Assembly: GCA_947305245.1 (NCBI GenBank)
Contig: CAMZDG010000002.1
Coordinates: 62,001 to 126,000, forward strand
DNA from: an uncultured Lachnospiraceae bacterium
GTDB lineage: Bacteria; Bacillota; Clostridia; Lachnospirales; Lachnospiraceae
Length of the DNA: 64,000 bases
Direction: 5' to 3'
Made by a program: the position numbers and the translations under genes. Shown piece after piece: positions 24,560 to 33,782 of this stretch. The stretch's first letter is position 1, and every line of letters begins with the position of its first letter. A model generated the notes under the pieces. The model was not told the origin of the DNA, searched no databases, and saw only the letters and a program-made list of their open reading frames with translations.

Positions 24560-24587
24560 AAAAGCCCCGGGCCATGCCGAGGCTTTT
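24560..24587 (-). terminator. terminator after the P-loop gene
   Basis: Minus strand AAAAGCCTCGG (24587-24577) pairs with CCGGGGCTTTT (24570-24560) in an 11-bp stem with one wobble. The stem itself supplies the short T-run. Confidence 0.7.
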
Positions 24588-24618
24588 TCAAAAGTGATGA
24601 TTCACTTTATGTTCAGTT

Positions 24619-25038
24619 TTACAGGGAAATCAAAATGTTTTCCTTTAATGCTTCAGGAAGCGCGTCCTCATTCATGGAAACGCTTAAGAAAAAGTCCACT
24701 CCAAATGCCTTGCTGATCTTGTCCAGCTTTGCGATCACGCCGGTGATGTCCTTGCCCTCGAGCTTTGCGATCTTTAAGAAGCTGTCAAAATACATCTGCT
24801 GCAGATCATGATCCTGTGAAATGATGCCGCTCACAAAACCTACAAACTCAGATTCGCTCTCGATCATATACTGAGAAACGTCGATCAAACGTACTTTATT
24901 ATTTAGTTCATACATGTGTTTGGTGCTTTTGTCCAGATATACGATGCTGCCGGGAATTGTCTTAATCTCACCATTCACTTTATCCAAGAGATGCTTTGTC
25001 TTACCCTTACCCTTTTCACCTACAATCAACTGAACCAT
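24619..25038 (-). CDS. small P-loop protein of unknown function
   Basis: A 139-residue soluble protein beginning MVQLIVGEKGKGKTKHLLDK, an unmistakable Walker A loop (GEKGKGKT, residues 7-14). No clear Walker B or sensor motif is seen; the rest is alpha/beta with YLDKSTKHMYEL and FFLSVSMNEDALPE. Homologous-looking genes are often labelled ATP-binding or twitching-motility related, without proof. ATG 25038 follows AGGAGG by 8 bases; upstream in-frame ATGs lack spacing. It has its own promoter and terminator, so it is a single-gene unit. Confidence 0.75.
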   Translation of the reverse strand: MVQLIVGEKGKGKTKHLLDKVNGEIKTIPGSIVYLDKSTKHMYELNNKVRLIDVSQYMIESESEFVGFVSGIISQDHDLQQMYFDSFLKIAKLEGKDITGVIAKLDKISKAFGVDFFLSVSMNEDALPEALKENILISL

Positions 25039-25091
25039 TGGCATATCCTCCTGAAGTAATGTATTTATCATTGATTTCTCAACTTAATTAC

Positions 25092-25120
25092 ATTATAAGG
25101 TATCTGCACCTAAAAAACAA
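25092..25120 (-). promoter_or_regulatory. promoter of the P-loop gene
   Basis: Minus strand TTGTTT (25120-25115), 17-base spacer, perfect TATAAT (25097-25092), directly after the stop of the carboxypeptidase gene. Confidence 0.65.
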
Positions 25121-25123
25121 CCA

Positions 25124-26131
25124 CTAATTGTTGATTTCTTCTAATAAATCGATCATTTCGGCATAAAGTACGTCGCTGTTTAAACAACGCATCACGACGG
25201 AGATATAGGAATTACCCTTCGCATCCTTACTGTGCAGGATCAGGCAGTGTCCGGCGGCATTTGTGGTGCCGGTTTTGCCCCCTAAGATCGTCACGTTCTC
25301 AGGCGCGTTGAACTGTCCCTTGAAAAACCGGTTGGTCGTGGACGAACTAAACTGGATCGCCTTTCCGTTCTTGTCATAGTACGTGGTCTGATAAGAATTC
25401 ATGTTGATGATCTGATTGAAGGTATCATACTTGATCGCCTCATTAAAGATCAGATACATGTCATACGCCGTCGTATAATGGTCCAGGTCCGTCAGGCCGT
25501 GGGCATTGGTAAAATGCGTATTCGTCGCGCCCAGCGCCGCCGCTTTCTCATTCATCATCTCCAGGAAATGATCGATGGTACCGCCCACGTTCTCCGCGAT
25601 CAGATTCGCCACGTCATTTGCGGAAGCAAGAAGCAGAATGTGCAACGCCTGATCCAGTGTCATGGTGTCACCGGACTTCAGCTTCGCCGTGGCCGCGCCG
25701 GACTCCGTGATCTTAATGTTGTCCGTTGCCGTCAAGATCTGATCCAGTGAGCCGTTTTCTATGGCGATGATCGCCGTCATGACCTTGGTCAGACTGGCAG
25801 GATACATTTTTTCATGAACACTCTTGGCACACAGGACCTTTTTGTTCTTTAGGTCAAATAATGCAGCCGCACCGGCATTCTCAAGCGATACGGTCTCGTT
25901 CAGTACGTCCCCGTCCGTCACGCATAGGTTCGCGGCAAACGGCGTCGCCTTAGATTTCGTGACCTCCAGGCCGTGCTCTTCGGGTGCAAAAATACTGTCC
26001 GCAGCGTATGGCATGTCATAGGAAAGCTTGCCACAACCGGCTGCGGATAAGATAAACAAGGTCATAAAAACGATGGTCAGGATCCTGACTGCACTCGTCT
26101 TATTTTTCGCCCTCTTACTTGTACATTTCAC
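25124..26131 (-). CDS. D-alanyl-D-alanine carboxypeptidase, probable lipoprotein
   Basis: A 335-residue penicillin-binding D,D-carboxypeptidase (PBP5/DacF class) that trims peptidoglycan stem peptides. The active-site motifs are SLTK (Ser113), SAN (170) and KTG (286), numbered from the GTG start. The N terminus has a membrane segment ending in LSAAGC, a lipobox with Cys33, so the enzyme is probably a lipid-anchored protein; the usual C-terminal amphipathic helix domain is missing. The start is uncertain: GTG 26131 has GAGGAG 12 bases upstream, while TTG 26155 lacks a site. The 5' end overlaps the end of mgsA. Confidence 0.88.
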   Translation of the reverse strand: MKCTSKRAKNKTSAVRILTIVFMTLFILSAAGCGKLSYDMPYAADSIFAPEEHGLEVTKSKATPFAANLCVTDGDVLNETVSLENAGAAALFDLKNKKVLCAKSVHEKMYPASLTKVMTAIIAIENGSLDQILTATDNIKITESGAATAKLKSGDTMTLDQALHILLLASANDVANLIAENVGGTIDHFLEMMNEKAAALGATNTHFTNAHGLTDLDHYTTAYDMYLIFNEAIKYDTFNQIINMNSYQTTYYDKNGKAIQFSSSTTNRFFKGQFNAPENVTILGGKTGTTNAAGHCLILHSKDAKGNSYISVVMRCLNSDVLYAEMIDLLEEINN

Positions 26132-26510
26132 GCCACTCAAGATCTCCTCTGTCAAGAGACTTAATCAACAGTTCCGCGGTAGCCAGATTCGTGGCCAGGG
26201 GGATGTTATACATGTCGCAGAGCTTTACCACGTGATTTACGTCAGGCTCGTGAGACTTTGGCGTCAGCGGATCGCGAAGAAAGATCACAAGGTCCATCTG
26301 ATTATGTTCGATCTGCGCGCCGATCTGCTGCTCACCGCCGAGGTGACCCGCAAGGAATTTATGGATGGAAAGATTGGTGACCTCCTCCACAAGCTTGCCC
26401 GTGGTTCCCGTGGCATAGAGCTCGTTCTTGCTTAAGATGCCTCGATATGCGATGCAGAAATTCTGCATCAATTTCTTTTTTGCATCATGCGCGATCAGTG
26501 CAATATTCAT
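26115..26510 (-). CDS. mgsA: methylglyoxal synthase
   Basis: A 131-residue enzyme that converts dihydroxyacetone phosphate to methylglyoxal, a glycolytic bypass. It starts MNIALIAHDAKK, with ATGTTG (residues about 33-38), GGEQQIGAQI, and the catalytic-aspartate segment FLRDPLTP. It sits between rodA and the carboxypeptidase, a conserved position in this group of bacteria. Ribosome site GAGAGGG 7 bases upstream. Confidence 0.95.
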   Translation of the reverse strand: MNIALIAHDAKKKLMQNFCIAYRGILSKNELYATGTTGKLVEEVTNLSIHKFLAGHLGGEQQIGAQIEHNQMDLVIFLRDPLTPKSHEPDVNHVVKLCDMYNIPLATNLATAELLIKSLDRGDLEWREMYK

Positions 26511-26540
26511 CGTTATACCCTCTCTTTTTGCTTTCTGCGC

Positions 26541-27662
26541 TTATTCTTCCTCAAGCAGTCTGTCTTTCGACTGCATCCTGACGTTCAGAACAAAGCCGAT
26601 GCCCGCGAACAGGCTGACCAGCGACGTCAATCCATAACTGACGAAAGGAAGAGGCAGTCCCGTATTCGGAAGTAAAAATGTTGCAACCCCAATATTGATA
26701 AAACCTTGAAATGCGATCAGGACCCCCATGCCCGCCGCTATGATGGTTCCTCCCACGTCCTTGGCCTTTCTCGCCACGGACAGACATTCCAGGGAGATCA
26801 GCGTAATGAGCACGATCACGACCACGCTTCCGCGAAAGCCGAATTCCTCGCCGATCACGGCAAAGATAAAGTCCGTCTGCGTCTCAGAGATAAAATCTCC
26901 GTTTTTTACGCTGGTGAATTCATTGTTCTTATAGCCCTTTCCCTCCAACTGTCCGGAACCGATGGCCATCACGGAATTCAGGCTCTGCATCGCCTCCGCG
27001 TTGGCATATTCCTCGGGAAATCTCCAGGCATTAATTCGGTTGAGCTGATAAGACTGCACGAAGGGGAGCTTCCCGCTCATGACCAGATAGATCGTGACCA
27101 AAAACGCCGGTATGATCACGCCAAGGATCCCAAAGATGATCCGAAATTGCAATCCCGCGGCGAACATGATCATGCAAAACACCACTGCCAGCAGGATACT
27201 GGTGGACAGATCTGGCTGGATCACGATCAGGCTCCACGGCACCACGAGAAGGACCACGCAGGCGGCGATCACTTTGAACGTATTCAGCTTCTCCCTATAT
27301 TTCATAATAAACTGTGCGAAGAATAAAATCAACAAAATTTTCGAAGTTTCAGAAGGTTGGAACCGCAGCGAACCGATCTCAAACCAGCGTTGCGCGCCAT
27401 GCGAATCATCTCCGAAAAAGAACACCGCGAGAAGCAGTCCAAGGTCTGCCGCGTACATCAGCCAGTAAAACTTTAGGACAAAGGAATAATTAAACAGCGA
27501 AATGACGATCATGATGACTGCCCCTGCGATCACTCCAGCCAATTGCTTCGACTGAAGTGATTCTTGGGCGCTTCCGATGGCAAAAACGCCGATGACCGCA
27601 AGAGTCAATGTCATGATCACCAATTTTAAGTCAAATTTTCTTAGATTAATCCCATCAAACAT
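26541..27662 (-). CDS. rodA: RodA/FtsW-type peptidoglycan glycosyltransferase
   Basis: A 373-residue SEDS protein with about ten membrane segments. Signatures: GAQRWFEIGSLRFQPSE, FVQSYQLNRINAW, and the C-terminal NTGLPLPFVSYGLTSL. SEDS proteins polymerise glycan strands with a class B PBP. Location behind mreBCD, PBP2 and minCDE argues for RodA (elongation) rather than FtsW or SpoVE. Confidence 0.9.
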   Translation of the reverse strand: MFDGINLRKFDLKLVIMTLTLAVIGVFAIGSAQESLQSKQLAGVIAGAVIMIVISLFNYSFVLKFYWLMYAADLGLLLAVFFFGDDSHGAQRWFEIGSLRFQPSETSKILLILFFAQFIMKYREKLNTFKVIAACVVLLVVPWSLIVIQPDLSTSILLAVVFCMIMFAAGLQFRIIFGILGVIIPAFLVTIYLVMSGKLPFVQSYQLNRINAWRFPEEYANAEAMQSLNSVMAIGSGQLEGKGYKNNEFTSVKNGDFISETQTDFIFAVIGEEFGFRGSVVVIVLITLISLECLSVARKAKDVGGTIIAAGMGVLIAFQGFINIGVATFLLPNTGLPLPFVSYGLTSLVSLFAGIGFVLNVRMQSKDRLLEEE

Positions 27663-27674
27663 AGTTCTATTCCC

Positions 27675-27953
27675 TTACGGAAATCTCCGTTCATGCTTTT
27701 GCAGGCCCAGGATGGGAACGTTTGCATACAGGACGGGCGATCTGCCGCCTCTTGGCGTTCCCTTTTTTGCAGTGATCTGGACTGCCATGTTTTCCGCATC
27801 TATCTTTACGTATTTTGAGATCACTTTCGTAATGTCTTTTTTGATCAGCTCCACCATCTCAGGAGAACAATTCACCCGATCCGTGATCAGAAGGATCTTC
27901 AGACGATCCTTTGCTACCTGGCAGGAGCTTTTGCGCCGAAAGAAAAACCACAT
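27675..27953 (-). CDS. minE: cell division topological specificity factor MinE
   Basis: A 92-residue protein: a membrane-targeting and MinD-activating N-terminal part (KDRLKILLITDR) and a C-terminal dimerisation domain. It makes MinCD oscillate or localise so that division occurs at mid-cell. AGGAGG 8 bases before the ATG; 12 bp after minD. Confidence 0.93.
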   Translation of the reverse strand: MWFFFRRKSSCQVAKDRLKILLITDRVNCSPEMVELIKKDITKVISKYVKIDAENMAVQITAKKGTPRGGRSPVLYANVPILGLQKHERRFP

Positions 27954-27965
27954 TGTTCCTGCCTC

Positions 27966-28760
27966 CTATGCCTTATGAAAAATACCCGTTACCCGAGAAA
28001 AGAAAGAAATGCTCTTCTCGAAATTTAAGAAGGGGATTTCCTGCCCTTCGATCCTTCCCACCACGTTGGAAAATGCGATCCCCGCAGGGGATGAGCCTCC
28101 CGCCAGCGGATCCCCCTGGTTCGTGGCGACCACGACGCTCTCATCATCCGGGATAATGCCAAGAAGCGGAATGCCAAGGATGTCCGCCACGTCATCCGAG
28201 CTCATCATGTCCCCGCGCCGCACCATTTCCGGGCGAAGCCGGTTAATGATCAGATCCATCTGTGAAAAGCCATTCGCTTCGAGCAGTCCGATGATCCGGT
28301 CGGCGTCGCGGATCGCTGACACCTCCGGCGTCGTCACGACGATCGCCCTCTTTGCTCCCGCGATGGCATTTTGAAAGCCCTGTTCGATCCCGGCCGGACA
28401 ATCCAGGATCACGTAATCAAACTGATCCTTGATCTGTTCGATGACCTTTACCATCTGTCCCGGAGAGATGGCCGACTTATCTCTTGTCTGCGCGGCCGGC
28501 ATCAGATATAAGCCCGGATGCCGTTTGTCCCTGATCAGGGCCTGCTTCATCCTGCAGTTCCCTTCGATCACGTCGACCAAATGATAAATGATCCTGTTTT
28601 CCAAGCCCATGACGACGTCAAGATTGCGAAGACCAATGTCGGTGTCGATCAGGCAAACCTTTCTTCCTAGCTTCGCCAGACCGGTTCCAATGTTTGCGGT
28701 CGTGGTGGTCTTACCCACGCCGCCTTTCCCTGAAGTGACGACAATGACGTTGTTTTCCAT
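27966..28760 (-). CDS. minD: septum site-determining ATPase MinD
   Basis: A 264-residue deviant-Walker ATPase. The loop KGGVGKTTTTAN (about residues 11-22) carries the signature lysine. Switch-region motifs CLIDTDIGLRNLD and VILDCPAGIEQGF are present, and the C terminus ends in an amphipathic membrane-targeting helix (EKSISFFSRVTGIF). Middle gene of minC-minD-minE. Confidence 0.97.
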   Translation of the reverse strand: MENNVIVVTSGKGGVGKTTTTANIGTGLAKLGRKVCLIDTDIGLRNLDVVMGLENRIIYHLVDVIEGNCRMKQALIRDKRHPGLYLMPAAQTRDKSAISPGQMVKVIEQIKDQFDYVILDCPAGIEQGFQNAIAGAKRAIVVTTPEVSAIRDADRIIGLLEANGFSQMDLIINRLRPEMVRRGDMMSSDDVADILGIPLLGIIPDDESVVVATNQGDPLAGGSSPAGIAFSNVVGRIEGQEIPFLNFEKSISFFSRVTGIFHKA

Positions 28761-28809
28761 AGATTGCCTCCATTCTTTTTGTCACGATTTGTCGTCAACT
28801 CCCAAAGGA

Positions 28810-29490
28810 CTAAAAATCCTTCAGGTGCTCTTTTGTAAAAGCCTCCATCACGATGGAATCTCCGCGTACCTTTGCCACAAGTGGCAACTCCTTATATTTT
28901 CTGCCCCACTTGGTTCTCTTTATGGGTTCGAAATTGAAATCACCGATGGCCAAAGCCTGCGGTGCCATTTCCATTGCGACCACGAACGCCTTTCGATTCT
29001 TTTCGGCGCCCGCCCTGGCGATGCCGTTTAGCGCGCCCATCACCAAAATGTTCTTTTCCGAAGTAATGCTGCAGCCCCATTCCACGTCGCCAAAGATCAC
29101 GATGGAGCATGGCGTCTGAAGCTCCTCTCCGTCCTTTAAGGAGCCTCGGAAGATCTGCACCTCTTCTTCCATGTCGATCTCGTGAAATCTTCGGATTTCC
29201 GTCAATTTAAGGGCCTTGACAAAGGTTTTGTTCCTGCTCTCGTCCTTTTCAAGAATGCAAAGGATCCGCAGATCACAGTTTTCCTGGATCTTTTCCATGA
29301 GCTGGAATTCTTCCTCGTCCGATAGCTTCCTTCCCGCAAAGGAAAGCGCTACGCTCTCTTTTCCAAAGAACGCTCTTCCTTCCGAAAACTTCGAAGCGAT
29401 CTCCGAAAGAATCTCTTCAAAGGGGACCTTGGGATCCAATTGTAAGAGCAGGCCTTTTGCAAAGCTTTTGATCCGGACCTTATCCTTCAT
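28810..29490 (-). CDS. minC: septum site-determining protein MinC
   Basis: A 226-residue FtsZ antagonist. The N-terminal domain includes FAKGLLLQLDPKVPFEEIL; the C-terminal beta-helix has TPCSIVIFGDVEWGCSITSEKNILVMG and GIARAGA, the MinD-binding region. Order minC, minD, minE on one strand. Confidence 0.93.
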   Translation of the reverse strand: MKDKVRIKSFAKGLLLQLDPKVPFEEILSEIASKFSEGRAFFGKESVALSFAGRKLSDEEEFQLMEKIQENCDLRILCILEKDESRNKTFVKALKLTEIRRFHEIDMEEEVQIFRGSLKDGEELQTPCSIVIFGDVEWGCSITSEKNILVMGALNGIARAGAEKNRKAFVVAMEMAPQALAIGDFNFEPIKRTKWGRKYKELPLVAKVRGDSIVMEAFTKEHLKDF

Positions 29491-29504
29491 TCCTTAGCCC
29501 CTCC

Positions 29505-32399
29505 TTACTGTTCGTTTGTGATGCCTGCATCCGGCGTATTCGCCGTGCCGGTGATGATCTCGTCCTGTTCTGCCAGCCCATAATAATACTTGATCACGTC
29601 CCTGGTCACCTGCGCCGCATAATCCGAAGAATATCCGAAGGGGATTCTTGTCGCGATGGCGATCTCCGGGTTCTTATAGGGTGCATAACAGACAAAGAGT
29701 GCGTGGCTGGGTCTAGATTCCGTCTGCTGCGCGGTACCGGTCTTTCCGGCAACCTCCACGGCCAGATCATTAAAATATTTTTTGTTCTCCACCACCATGC
29801 GCATGCCCTTTTGGATCGCCGTCCAGTTTTTGGCAGGCATGTCAATGGTGTTCCTCTTCTTCGGCTCAAACTGCTTTAATACGTTGCCCTGACTGTCTGC
29901 GACGTGGTCTAAGAGCGTCAGGTCGAGAACGGTACCTGAATTGGCGATCGCCGATACGTATCTCGCCAGGCCAACCGCAGTAAAGCTGTTATTGCCCTGA
30001 CCGATCGCCGACCGAACGGGGTCGGTGTCGGACACCTGCGGAGCGCTCTCAGCGATCTCAATTCCGGATGGCTCCGTAAGTCCAAAGAAATCCGCGTACT
30101 GATAGATTGTCTTTAAGCCTTCCTCCTCATCATAAGTGCCATTCTTTGAGGACAGGCGATATCCCAGATCATAAAAGAAATAGTTGCAGGAATCCCGGAT
30201 CGCCGTCGTCACGTCCTCATTTCCGTGGCCCCATCTCTGCCAACACTTTGGAGAAGGCGTGACGCTCGTAAAGGTACCGGTACAATTGACTTTCGTGTTC
30301 AGCGAGATCGCGCCCTCCATCAGTCCCGCGGAGGCCATGACCATCTTAAACGTGGAACCGGGCGCCGCCTTATACTGCGTCGCATAATTATTCCATGGGT
30401 AAGACTTGTCCGCGTTAAGCTTTGCGTAATACTCAGCATCAATGGAGTTGGCCAGCTTATTGTTGTCATAGCCAGGGTAAGAAACAAGCGCAAGCACCTG
30501 CCCCGTGTGCACGTCCGTGATCACAACGGAACCGTTGCAGGGATCCAGCGCAAGCTGCGCGGGCGTCACGTCAATGTTTTTGATCCGATTCATCATGAAC
30601 TGATATGCCGAAAGCTTCCCCTTGTAGAGGGCCTCCTCATCCGCCAGCGGAACCTCAACTTTACGCTGCTCGCAAAGGATCATGCAGATCTGCTTTCCAT
30701 TGATCTTGTCATTCAGCAGCATATATTTATAAAAACGTTTCTGAAATTCCGTGTTGTGATCGATCGCATTCATGAGATAATCGACCAGCTTTTCATAGAC
30801 CTCCGTCGAATCAGAATACTCCGAAGTGAGTTCCAGCTTGCTCCCGTCCACCCAGTTTTGCGTGATCAAATAGGTCAGATATTCATACAGACTAATGTTT
30901 TCTTCCGTGGTCCAGGCATATTGATATTTATCATTTTCACTGATGAGCTCCGATAATATGATCCCGTTTTTCACAAGGAGATTGACGATATTGCTCTCAT
31001 AGACCTGATATTCCTTCGTCAGACGGCTGTAGACCGTCTTCTTTTCAAAGAGCTCTTGCCTCAGCTTTTCATAAACCTGCTCCCTGTACTCCAGAAATGC
31101 CTGATATACGGCCTTTTCCGTCTCTCCCGCCTTGGCCTTCGTAAAATGATTGACGTCGATCACGCTGTTATTGATCAGCGCGAAATAAACGTCATAGATC
31201 GGGATCACGATGTCTGAACTGGTGGAATTCTCCTTGGGAACGTACTGCTTTTGATTCACGATCTTGCTGGCAAGCAGACCGGCCAGATGCTGCTCCAAAA
31301 TCCCATACACCGTCTCCGTGAGCTCCTTGTCGATGGAGAGGTAGACGTCATTTCCGGAGGTTGCATCCTTACGTTCCAAAATGGTGATCACCTTTCCCAT
31401 GTGATCCACCACCACTGTCTCATAGCCCTTACTGCCCTGGAGCGTGGTCTCCATGTAGCTTTCGATGCCCATCTTGCCGACTACGTCATTAATGCCATAA
31501 AGCTTGTCTGAATTGCCTTCGTCCGTCAGCTTCTGGTTGAGCTGCGTAAGTTCATCCGACGAGATCTTACCCGTATATCCCAGCACATGCGCAAAGTAGA
31601 TGCTGTCCACGTATCTTCGGATGGTATCCTCCTCGATGGAAACGCCGGGAAGATCCTCTGCGTTCTCCATGAGCGCGGCCACCGTTTTTTGAGACACGTT
31701 CGTCGCCACGGTAGTGCCCAGATACTTTCGAAAGGAGGTTAGACTCATGTTATAGCGGATGGTAACGATCTTCAGCCAGTCCGCTTTCGAGTAGCCCTTC
31801 CCGGGGATGAAATCACTTTTCTTATCCGTCGGATCGGCATAATCCCCGATGGCAAAGCCGTTTTTCTTGCGGCTTAGAAAATTCATGACGTCGAGAGGCG
31901 TGGAAGCGCGCTCCTTTGCCTCCAACTGATCGATATAGGTCCTTCCATAGACGTCCGCAAGGAAACGAAGCTTTGCATTTCCGGACACGGAAAATTCGAA
32001 CTCTCCGTCATCGTTTATGATGATCTTAAAGTCCGATATCACGTGATCTCCATTCTTTTCCACCATTTGGATCAGCTTATAAACGGTCTCGTTCATCTTC
32101 TGGTTCTTTGTGGAACCGGATTCGAGCACGTCCTCCATCTTCACGGAATACGCGAGCTCATTATACGCCAGCAGATTTCCGTTGCGATCATAGATATTCC
32201 CTCTCGCGGAGGAAATGTCTCTGGTCTTTTGCGTCATCAGAAGAAATTCTTCCAGATATTCCTCGCCGTGCACGATCTGCAGCTGAAAGCAACGATGCAC
32301 CAAAACGGCGCACAGTCCAAGCACCACAAGCATCAGAAAGGTGGATCTGCTGGTTATGAAATTTATGATTCGTCGCCTGATCAGATCAAACAAAATCAA
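29505..32399 (-). CDS. mrdA: penicillin-binding protein 2 (elongation transpeptidase), extra long
   Basis: A 964-residue class B PBP. One N-terminal membrane segment (about 21-37) is followed by a PBP dimer region (SSARGNIYDRNGNLLAYNE) and a transpeptidase domain with STFK (Ser682), SCN (737-739) and KTG (886-888). In E. coli PBP2 and B. subtilis PbpA the active serine is near residue 310-330, so about 350 extra residues lie between the dimer region and the active site. They contain coiled-coil-like and Tyr/Glu-rich stretches. The start is TTG 32399, overlapping the mreD stop (TTGA). It works with RodA and MreBCD in side-wall synthesis. Confidence 0.9.
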   Translation of the reverse strand: MILFDLIRRRIINFITSRSTFLMLVVLGLCAVLVHRCFQLQIVHGEEYLEEFLLMTQKTRDISSARGNIYDRNGNLLAYNELAYSVKMEDVLESGSTKNQKMNETVYKLIQMVEKNGDHVISDFKIIINDDGEFEFSVSGNAKLRFLADVYGRTYIDQLEAKERASTPLDVMNFLSRKKNGFAIGDYADPTDKKSDFIPGKGYSKADWLKIVTIRYNMSLTSFRKYLGTTVATNVSQKTVAALMENAEDLPGVSIEEDTIRRYVDSIYFAHVLGYTGKISSDELTQLNQKLTDEGNSDKLYGINDVVGKMGIESYMETTLQGSKGYETVVVDHMGKVITILERKDATSGNDVYLSIDKELTETVYGILEQHLAGLLASKIVNQKQYVPKENSTSSDIVIPIYDVYFALINNSVIDVNHFTKAKAGETEKAVYQAFLEYREQVYEKLRQELFEKKTVYSRLTKEYQVYESNIVNLLVKNGIILSELISENDKYQYAWTTEENISLYEYLTYLITQNWVDGSKLELTSEYSDSTEVYEKLVDYLMNAIDHNTEFQKRFYKYMLLNDKINGKQICMILCEQRKVEVPLADEEALYKGKLSAYQFMMNRIKNIDVTPAQLALDPCNGSVVITDVHTGQVLALVSYPGYDNNKLANSIDAEYYAKLNADKSYPWNNYATQYKAAPGSTFKMVMASAGLMEGAISLNTKVNCTGTFTSVTPSPKCWQRWGHGNEDVTTAIRDSCNYFFYDLGYRLSSKNGTYDEEEGLKTIYQYADFFGLTEPSGIEIAESAPQVSDTDPVRSAIGQGNNSFTAVGLARYVSAIANSGTVLDLTLLDHVADSQGNVLKQFEPKKRNTIDMPAKNWTAIQKGMRMVVENKKYFNDLAVEVAGKTGTAQQTESRPSHALFVCYAPYKNPEIAIATRIPFGYSSDYAAQVTRDVIKYYYGLAEQDEIITGTANTPDAGITNEQ

Positions 32400-32905
32400 T
32401 ACTCTCTCTTTCTTTGCCGAATGCGCAGTGCCTCATGTAGCTTTAGGATCACCGGATAAAAGATCAGGGTTGCCACCAAGGTGATGATCATCTCCGGAAG
32501 GATCACGTGAACGAAATAATACGGGAAATCGAGCTTACCCCAAACCAGGAACAGGAAGATGTAACAAAGGAGCCCATAGGTCAGGTCGCTGACCGTGATC
32601 AGCGCCAGGGGAAGCTTGATGTCTTCAGGATAGAACACGCGGGAAAACTTGCCGTTGATAAAGCCGACATAGAGATAAAGAAGCGCATGGAACCCAATGA
32701 CTTCGCCGAAAAACACGTCATAAAGCAGACCGCAGACAAATCCCACGACAATGCCCGTGTTCTCCCCCTTCATAAACCCGTGCGAAGCCGTGACAATGAT
32801 CAAAAGGTTCGGCAGCACGTGCAGGGGCAGCACGCCGGGAAAAACGGCGGTCTGCAGCAAAAACAGTATGATGATCAACACAAAGGTTAACAGGAAACTT
32901 AACAT
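32396..32905 (-). CDS. mreD: rod shape-determining protein MreD
   Basis: A 169-residue membrane protein with five to six hydrophobic segments, beginning MLSFLLTFVLIIILFLLQTAVFP, with LPNLLIIVTASHGFMKG and GLLYDVFFGEVIGFHAL typical of MreD. ATG 32905 overlaps no coding part of mreC (whose stop is at 32910) and has GGAGGAG 10 bases upstream; a frame open to 32977 inside mreC was rejected. Confidence 0.9.
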   Translation of the reverse strand: MLSFLLTFVLIIILFLLQTAVFPGVLPLHVLPNLLIIVTASHGFMKGENTGIVVGFVCGLLYDVFFGEVIGFHALLYLYVGFINGKFSRVFYPEDIKLPLALITVSDLTYGLLCYIFLFLVWGKLDFPYYFVHVILPEMIITLVATLIFYPVILKLHEALRIRQRKREY

Positions 32906-32909
32906 GAAG

Positions 32910-33782
32910 TCATTTCTCCTCCATGAGCTGCTTTTGGTCCGTGATAATGAGCACTTCAGACAGATGTTCAAAATCAACCGCAGGGATCAGTGTGCCGGAT
33001 TTCGTCAGATTATTATTATCGGGCGTGATCGTCAGGACATATCCGATCAGGATCCCGGGCAGAAACTTATCACTGATGTCCGAGGTCACGATCTTATCTC
33101 CCGCCTGCACGGCCTCCTTGGAATCCACGAGCTTTGAAAAGTAGATGACGCCCTCATTCATCCCCTTAAGGCTCCCGGAGACAATGAGATTGTCCTCCGT
33201 CGCAAGAGTCATGCCGCTTACGTTGGCATTGTCGGAAATGATGGCCGTCACTCTCGCCCAGTTGGGGCCCACGGCACTGATCCGGCCAACCAGACCGCCC
33301 CCCGCGATCACGTTCATGTCCTCACGGATGCCGTCATTGGTCCCCTTGTCAATGACAAAGGCAGCGTACCAGTTTCCGGAATCCCTGGAGATGATCCGCG
33401 CTCCGACCTTATGATACTCCTCATACTGCTCATCCAGTTCAAACAGCTGACGAAGCTTGTTGAGTTCATATTTATCCTGTTGCAGGAGCGTGTTTTCTTC
33501 GGTGAGTCTTGCCACCTGCTCCTTGAGGTCCTGATTTTCCTTGATCAGCGTCCTGATCTGAGAAAGCTCATCCTTTCTTCCGGAAAACCACCCTCCTGCA
33601 GCGCCAATCCCCTTTTCGAAGGGTACCAAAACATACCCCACGATGGTGCCGAGGGGTTTGTCAAACACGTCAGTCGCAAAGGTAAACAACATCAGTGCAC
33701 TGCATACAATTGTCAAAATAAAGAGGAGCCATTTACTCGGCAGAGTAAATCTCTCCCCTTTCCGTTTTACGATTGGGCTCAT
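32910..33782 (-). CDS. mreC: rod shape-determining protein MreC
   Basis: A 290-residue protein: a cytoplasmic basic N terminus, one membrane segment (about 18-36), a coiled coil (about 70-110, LIKENQDLKEQVARLTEEN), then the beta-barrel MreC core (ARIISRDSGNWYAAFVIDKGTNDGI, GLVGRISAVGPNWARV). It bridges MreB and PBP2 outside the membrane. It starts at an ATGA overlap with mreB. Confidence 0.95.
   Translation of the reverse strand: MSPIVKRKGERFTLPSKWLLFILTIVCSALMLFTFATDVFDKPLGTIVGYVLVPFEKGIGAAGGWFSGRKDELSQIRTLIKENQDLKEQVARLTEENTLLQQDKYELNKLRQLFELDEQYEEYHKVGARIISRDSGNWYAAFVIDKGTNDGIREDMNVIAGGGLVGRISAVGPNWARVTAIISDNANVSGMTLATEDNLIVSGSLKGMNEGVIYFSKLVDSKEAVQAGDKIVTSDISDKFLPGILIGYVLTITPDNNNLTKSGTLIPAVDFEHLSEVLIITDQKQLMEEK

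Noticed and set aside
24517..24591. Upstream extension of the HlyD-like gene
   Set aside because: The added codons fall in the terminator hairpin of the preceding gene; TTG 24516 has a proper GGAGGA site.
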